A DNA stretch of 14,489 nt from Oscillospiraceae bacterium (lineage in GTDB: Bacteria > Bacillota > Clostridia > Oscillospirales > UBA929), in NCBI GenBank assembly GCA_031282535.1, contig JAITDM010000204.1, forward strand, positions 1 to 14,489, in the 5' to 3' direction. The stretch's first letter is position 1. Each line of letters begins with the position of its first letter. The notes under the pieces were generated by a model. It did no database searches. It was not told the origin of the DNA and saw only the letters and a program-made list of their open reading frames with translations. Position numbers and translations under genes: made by a program. Of this stretch, positions 12,142-14,489 are shown piece by piece.

Positions 12142-12888
12142 ATGGAAGCGTTTTGGGACACACTGCAGAATGCGTGGGGCACACTGCAGAATTCATTTGA
12201 ACGGGTCTTCATCGTGGACGACCGCTGGACGCTGCTGGCCAGAGGGCTCGGCCTCACACTGTTCATCACGCTGCTGGCGGCGCTGCTGGGGCTGGCGCTG
12301 GGTTTTCTGATCGCCATCGTCCGCTCGACGCACGACAAGGTGACCGGGCTGAAGCCGGCGCCGCGCGCGGCGCTGAACATTCTCAACGGCATCGCCAAGC
12401 TGTACCTGACGGTGATCCGTGGGACCCCGGTCGTCGTGCAGCTCATGATCATTTACTTCGTCGTCTTCGGGGCGGTGAACATCAGCAAGGTCGTGGTCGC
12501 CGTCATTGCGTTCGGCATCAATTCCGGCGCCTATGTGGCCGAGATCGTCCGGTCCGGCATCATGTCGATCGAACGGGGCCAGATGGAGGCGGGTCGCAGC
12601 CTGGGGTTCTCCTACGCGCAGACCATGGTGCGCATCATCCTCCCGCAGGCGTTTAAAAATGTGCTGCCGTCCCTCGGAAACGAGATCATCGTGCTGCTGA
12701 AAGAGACCTCCGTGTCCGGCTACATCGCCCTGGAGGACCTGGCCAAGGGCGGGGACATCATCCGCAGCATCACCTATATGGCGTTTATGCCGTTGATCGT
12801 GGTCGCGCTGATCTACCTGACGGTGGTCGTCTTCCTGTCCCATCTTGTGACCAGACTGGAAAGGAGGCTGCGCGCCAGTGACCATTGA
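12142..12888 (+). CDS. Polar amino-acid ABC transporter permease
   Basis: A 248-residue integral membrane protein of the His/Glu/Gln/Arg permease family. Membrane segments are visible at about 33-60 (LARGLGLTLFITLLAALLGLALGFLI region), around 90-110, 115-140 and 205-230. YLTVIRGTPVVVQLMIIYF is the usual RGTP motif, and the EAA loop that contacts the ATPase reads AEIVRSGIMSIERGQMEAGRSLGFS followed by ILPQAFKNVLPSLGNE. One permease gene only, so a homodimer is expected. The start after GGGGAG with a 5-base gap is well supported, though that site is in a hairpin. It overlaps the ATPase gene by 11 bp, so translation is coupled. Confidence 0.94.
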   Translation: MEAFWDTLQNAWGTLQNSFERVFIVDDRWTLLARGLGLTLFITLLAALLGLALGFLIAIVRSTHDKVTGLKPAPRAALNILNGIAKLYLTVIRGTPVVVQLMIIYFVVFGAVNISKVVVAVIAFGINSGAYVAEIVRSGIMSIERGQMEAGRSLGFSYAQTMVRIILPQAFKNVLPSLGNEIIVLLKETSVSGYIALEDLAKGGDIIRSITYMAFMPLIVVALIYLTVVVFLSHLVTRLERRLRASDH

Positions 12889-13651
12889 CGACCGGAACAC
12901 CCGGGCCGGCGCCGGGGATGAGAACATCCTGATCCGGGTGGAGGACCTGGAGAAGCGGTTCGGCGATCTGGTGGCGCTGAGCCAGATCAACATCGACATC
13001 CACAGGGGCGAGGTGGTCGTCATCATCGGCCCCTCCGGCTCGGGGAAGTCGACCTTCCTGCGCACGCTGAACATGCTGGAGGATCCGACCGCCGGCGCGG
13101 TCTACTTCAACGGCGTGAACCTGGCCGATCTGTCGGTGAACATCAACGTCCACCGGCAGAAGATGGGGATGGTGTTCCAGCATTTCAACCTCTTCCCCCA
13201 CATGACCATTCTGAAAAATCTGACCGCCGCGCCGATCGCCCTGCTGAAAAAGAGCCGGGTGGAGGCCGAGGAGGACGCCATGCGTCTGCTGGTGCGGGTG
13301 GGACTCGCCGAAAAGGCGCAGGAATACCCCGCCATGCTGTCGGGCGGGCAGAAGCAGCGGGTGGCCATTGTCCGCGCGCTGGCCATGAACCCGGACGTCA
13401 TGTTGTTTGACGAACCGACCTCCGCGCTCGACCCGGAGATGGTCGGGGAGGTGCTGGAGGTGATGCGGGACCTGGCGCGCGAGGGGATGACGATGGTGAT
13501 CGTCACCCACGAGATGGGCTTTGCCCGCGAGGTGGGCAGCCGGATCGTCTTCATGGACGAGGGACAGATCGTCGAGGAGGCCGTGCCGGAGGTGTTCTTT
13601 ACCACCCCGCGGCGCGACCGCACCGCCCAGTTCCTGCGCAAGATCCTGTGA
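12878..13651 (+). CDS. Polar amino-acid ABC transporter ATP-binding protein (GlnQ-type)
   Basis: A 257-residue ATPase, probably a homodimer on the permease. Walker A GPSGSGKST at 51-59, Q-loop VFQHFNLFPHMT, signature LSGGQKQRVAIVRAL, Walker B VMLFDEPTSALDPE, and H-loop VTHEMGFA are intact. The start is GTG 12878, within the permease gene, preceded by AAAGGAGG at about 10 bases; the N-terminal 15 residues before ILIRVEDLEKRF are a non-conserved extension. GlnQ-like enzymes energise uptake of Gln, Glu, His, Arg and similar amino acids; the substrate cannot be told from the ATPase. Last clear gene of the operon. Confidence 0.95.
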   Translation: MTIDDRNTRAGAGDENILIRVEDLEKRFGDLVALSQINIDIHRGEVVVIIGPSGSGKSTFLRTLNMLEDPTAGAVYFNGVNLADLSVNINVHRQKMGMVFQHFNLFPHMTILKNLTAAPIALLKKSRVEAEEDAMRLLVRVGLAEKAQEYPAMLSGGQKQRVAIVRALAMNPDVMLFDEPTSALDPEMVGEVLEVMRDLAREGMTMVIVTHEMGFAREVGSRIVFMDEGQIVEEAVPEVFFTTPRRDRTAQFLRKIL

Positions 13652-13654
13652 CCT

Positions 13655-13689
13655 GCCCGCCCCGACAGAGACAGACAGCGGGGGCGGGC
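13655..13689 (+). terminator. GC-rich hairpin after the ABC ATPase gene
   Basis: GCCCGCCCC (13655-13663) pairs with GGGGCGGGC (13681-13689) just 3 bases after the stop. There is no T-run directly after it; the first is TTTT at about 13702. A second hairpin TCCGCC/GGCGGA follows at about 13713-13730. It may be a partial terminator or processing site that lowers read-through into the peptidase gene. Confidence 0.5.
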
Positions 13690-13794
13690 CCTGCCCGGTG
13701 GGTTTTCGGCGTCCGCCGCCCGGGGCGGAGGACACCGTGCCAAGTATGCGACAGAGAAGAAAGAAAACAGAAATGAAGAAGGGAGTTTCCAATC

Positions 13795-14489
13795 ATGATG
13801 CTGCAATCAAAAAACACGCGTCAACGCATTCTGGGCCTTCTGACGGTGCTCGCGCTGGTGGCGCTGCTCTGCCAGCCGGCGGCCGCCGTACTAGAGGTCG
13901 CGCCGCTGCCGATCTCCGAGGTCACGTTCACAAACGTGAGTGGCGACGGGGGCATGGACAGAATTTCCATGACGGACGCAAGGACATTTGAAGTCATTCT
14001 TCCGCTGCCGGAGGGCACGGACGCCGAAGCGCTGGCGGCCGGCGTCACCTGGTCGCTGACCCGCGAGGCGGGCATCCGAGATCCGGAACTGTACCCGACC
14101 CAGTACCTGGGCGACACCCTGCAGGGCTGGCGGGTCGGCACGCGGGCGGTCTTCAGCAACGTCGTGACCGCGGCGGCGGAGGTCGACGGCCTCCCGGCGC
14201 TGAAGCTGACGTTTGCCAACGACACGTTCTTCGGCAACCCCTACATTAACGGGAGCCGCAACAGCATGTTGGACTACACGGGCGACTTCGACCTGATCGC
14301 CCGGGACGCCGACGACACGGTGCTCGGGCAGACGAGTGTGCGCGTCAACGCGTACGACTCCTACCGCACCACCGAGGAGTTTGCCGAGGAACTGCTGGAG
14401 GCGAAGCTCGCCGCCGGGGAGGCCGGGCTGTACGCCGAGGTGTACAGCATGGGCGAGAGCACCTTCGGCATCGACATGCCCTACATCGT
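13795..14489 (+). CDS. Secreted protein, probable M14-family zinc carboxypeptidase, 5' part
   Basis: Frame open to the window end: 231 codons, C-terminus missing. ATG 13795 lies 9 bases after GGGAG; an ATG directly after it is equivalent. The N-terminus is a signal peptide: RQR, then LLTVLALVALLCQPAAA, cleavage near residue 31. Residues of about 32-200 form a beta-rich pre-domain (ISEVTFTNVSGDGGMDRISM, FEVILPLPEGTDAEAL, FANDTFFGNPYINGSR). The last visible segment, TTEEFAEELLEAKLAA then YAEVYSMGESTFGIDMPYI, resembles the start of an M14 domain, where a 'Ser-x-Gly-x-Ser-x-x-Gly-x-x-Ile-Pro' strand precedes the zinc-binding HxxE site. That catalytic site is outside the window, so the assignment is provisional. 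With the importer upstream, a joint role in peptide and amino-acid use is possible but not shown. Confidence 0.6.
   Translation, partial: MMLQSKNTRQRILGLLTVLALVALLCQPAAAVLEVAPLPISEVTFTNVSGDGGMDRISMTDARTFEVILPLPEGTDAEALAAGVTWSLTREAGIRDPELYPTQYLGDTLQGWRVGTRAVFSNVVTAAAEVDGLPALKLTFANDTFFGNPYINGSRNSMLDYTGDFDLIARDADDTVLGQTSVRVNAYDSYRTTEEFAEELLEAKLAAGEAGLYAEVYSMGESTFGIDMPYI

Noticed and set aside
13774..13991. ORF beginning MKKGVSNHDAA just ahead of the peptidase gene
   Set aside because: After a few codons it is the shadow frame of the secreted protein; the frame from 13795 has a signal peptide and remains open to the window end.

Overview
The window looks like chromosomal DNA from a GC-rich Gram-positive anaerobe of the Bacillota, most likely class Clostridia (Oscillospiraceae-like). 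I infer this from strong Shine-Dalgarno sequences, sigma-A-type promoters, lipoproteins with a lipobox, a PdaA-type muramic-acid deacetylase, an EAL-HDOD (YuxH-type) protein, a LUD-domain protein with a C-terminal cysteine cluster, and a small DUF6514-like protein. No phage, transposase, CRISPR array or rRNA was seen. Coding DNA is GC-rich, so most long alternative-frame ORFs are shadows.

Layout. 1-873: 3' part of an EAL-HDOD gene (+), convergent with a LUD-domain gene (-, 902-1570). 1751-1826: tRNA-Arg(CCG) (-) with its own promoter. 1932-2708: lipoprotein with a long Thr-Pro linker (-), divergent from ruvX (+, 2866-3309). 3310-3511: AT-rich spacer with a bidirectional hairpin and a possible 21-codon ORF. 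3512-3973: tadA (-). 3974-4378: repeat-rich spacer with heptamer arrays, a duplicated hairpin unit and a polypurine tract. 4379-6082: membrane-anchored HtrA/DegP-like protease (-). 6374-8374 and 8406-9284: a GH31 glycosidase followed 31 bp later by a solitary Cas6-family RAMP protein (+). 9285-9697: a 413-bp spacer with dyads, three strong Shine-Dalgarno-like sites and a structured leader. 9698-9994: DUF6514-like protein, ended by a 21-bp-stem terminator shared with a convergent pdaA-like gene (-, 10071-10865). 11198-13651: amino-acid ABC importer operon (binding protein, permease, ATPase) with its own promoter and hairpin-containing leader. 13795-end: start of a secreted, probably M14-type, peptidase.

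The most striking object is the ABC binding protein at 11198-11986. All segments of an SBP_bac_3 domain are present, but the second half of the family (lobe 2 and C-terminal helices) comes first and the first half follows after a short linker. The protein therefore reads as a natural circular permutant, placed directly upstream of an intact permease and ATPase. Other points for a second look are the GH31 enzyme, which has the catalytic spacing of the sulfoquinovosidase subfamily but none of its recognised substrate-sulfonate residues; the Cas6 with no CRISPR context; heptamer repeats that build a near-consensus promoter in front of tadA; and the structured leader ahead of the DUF6514-like gene.
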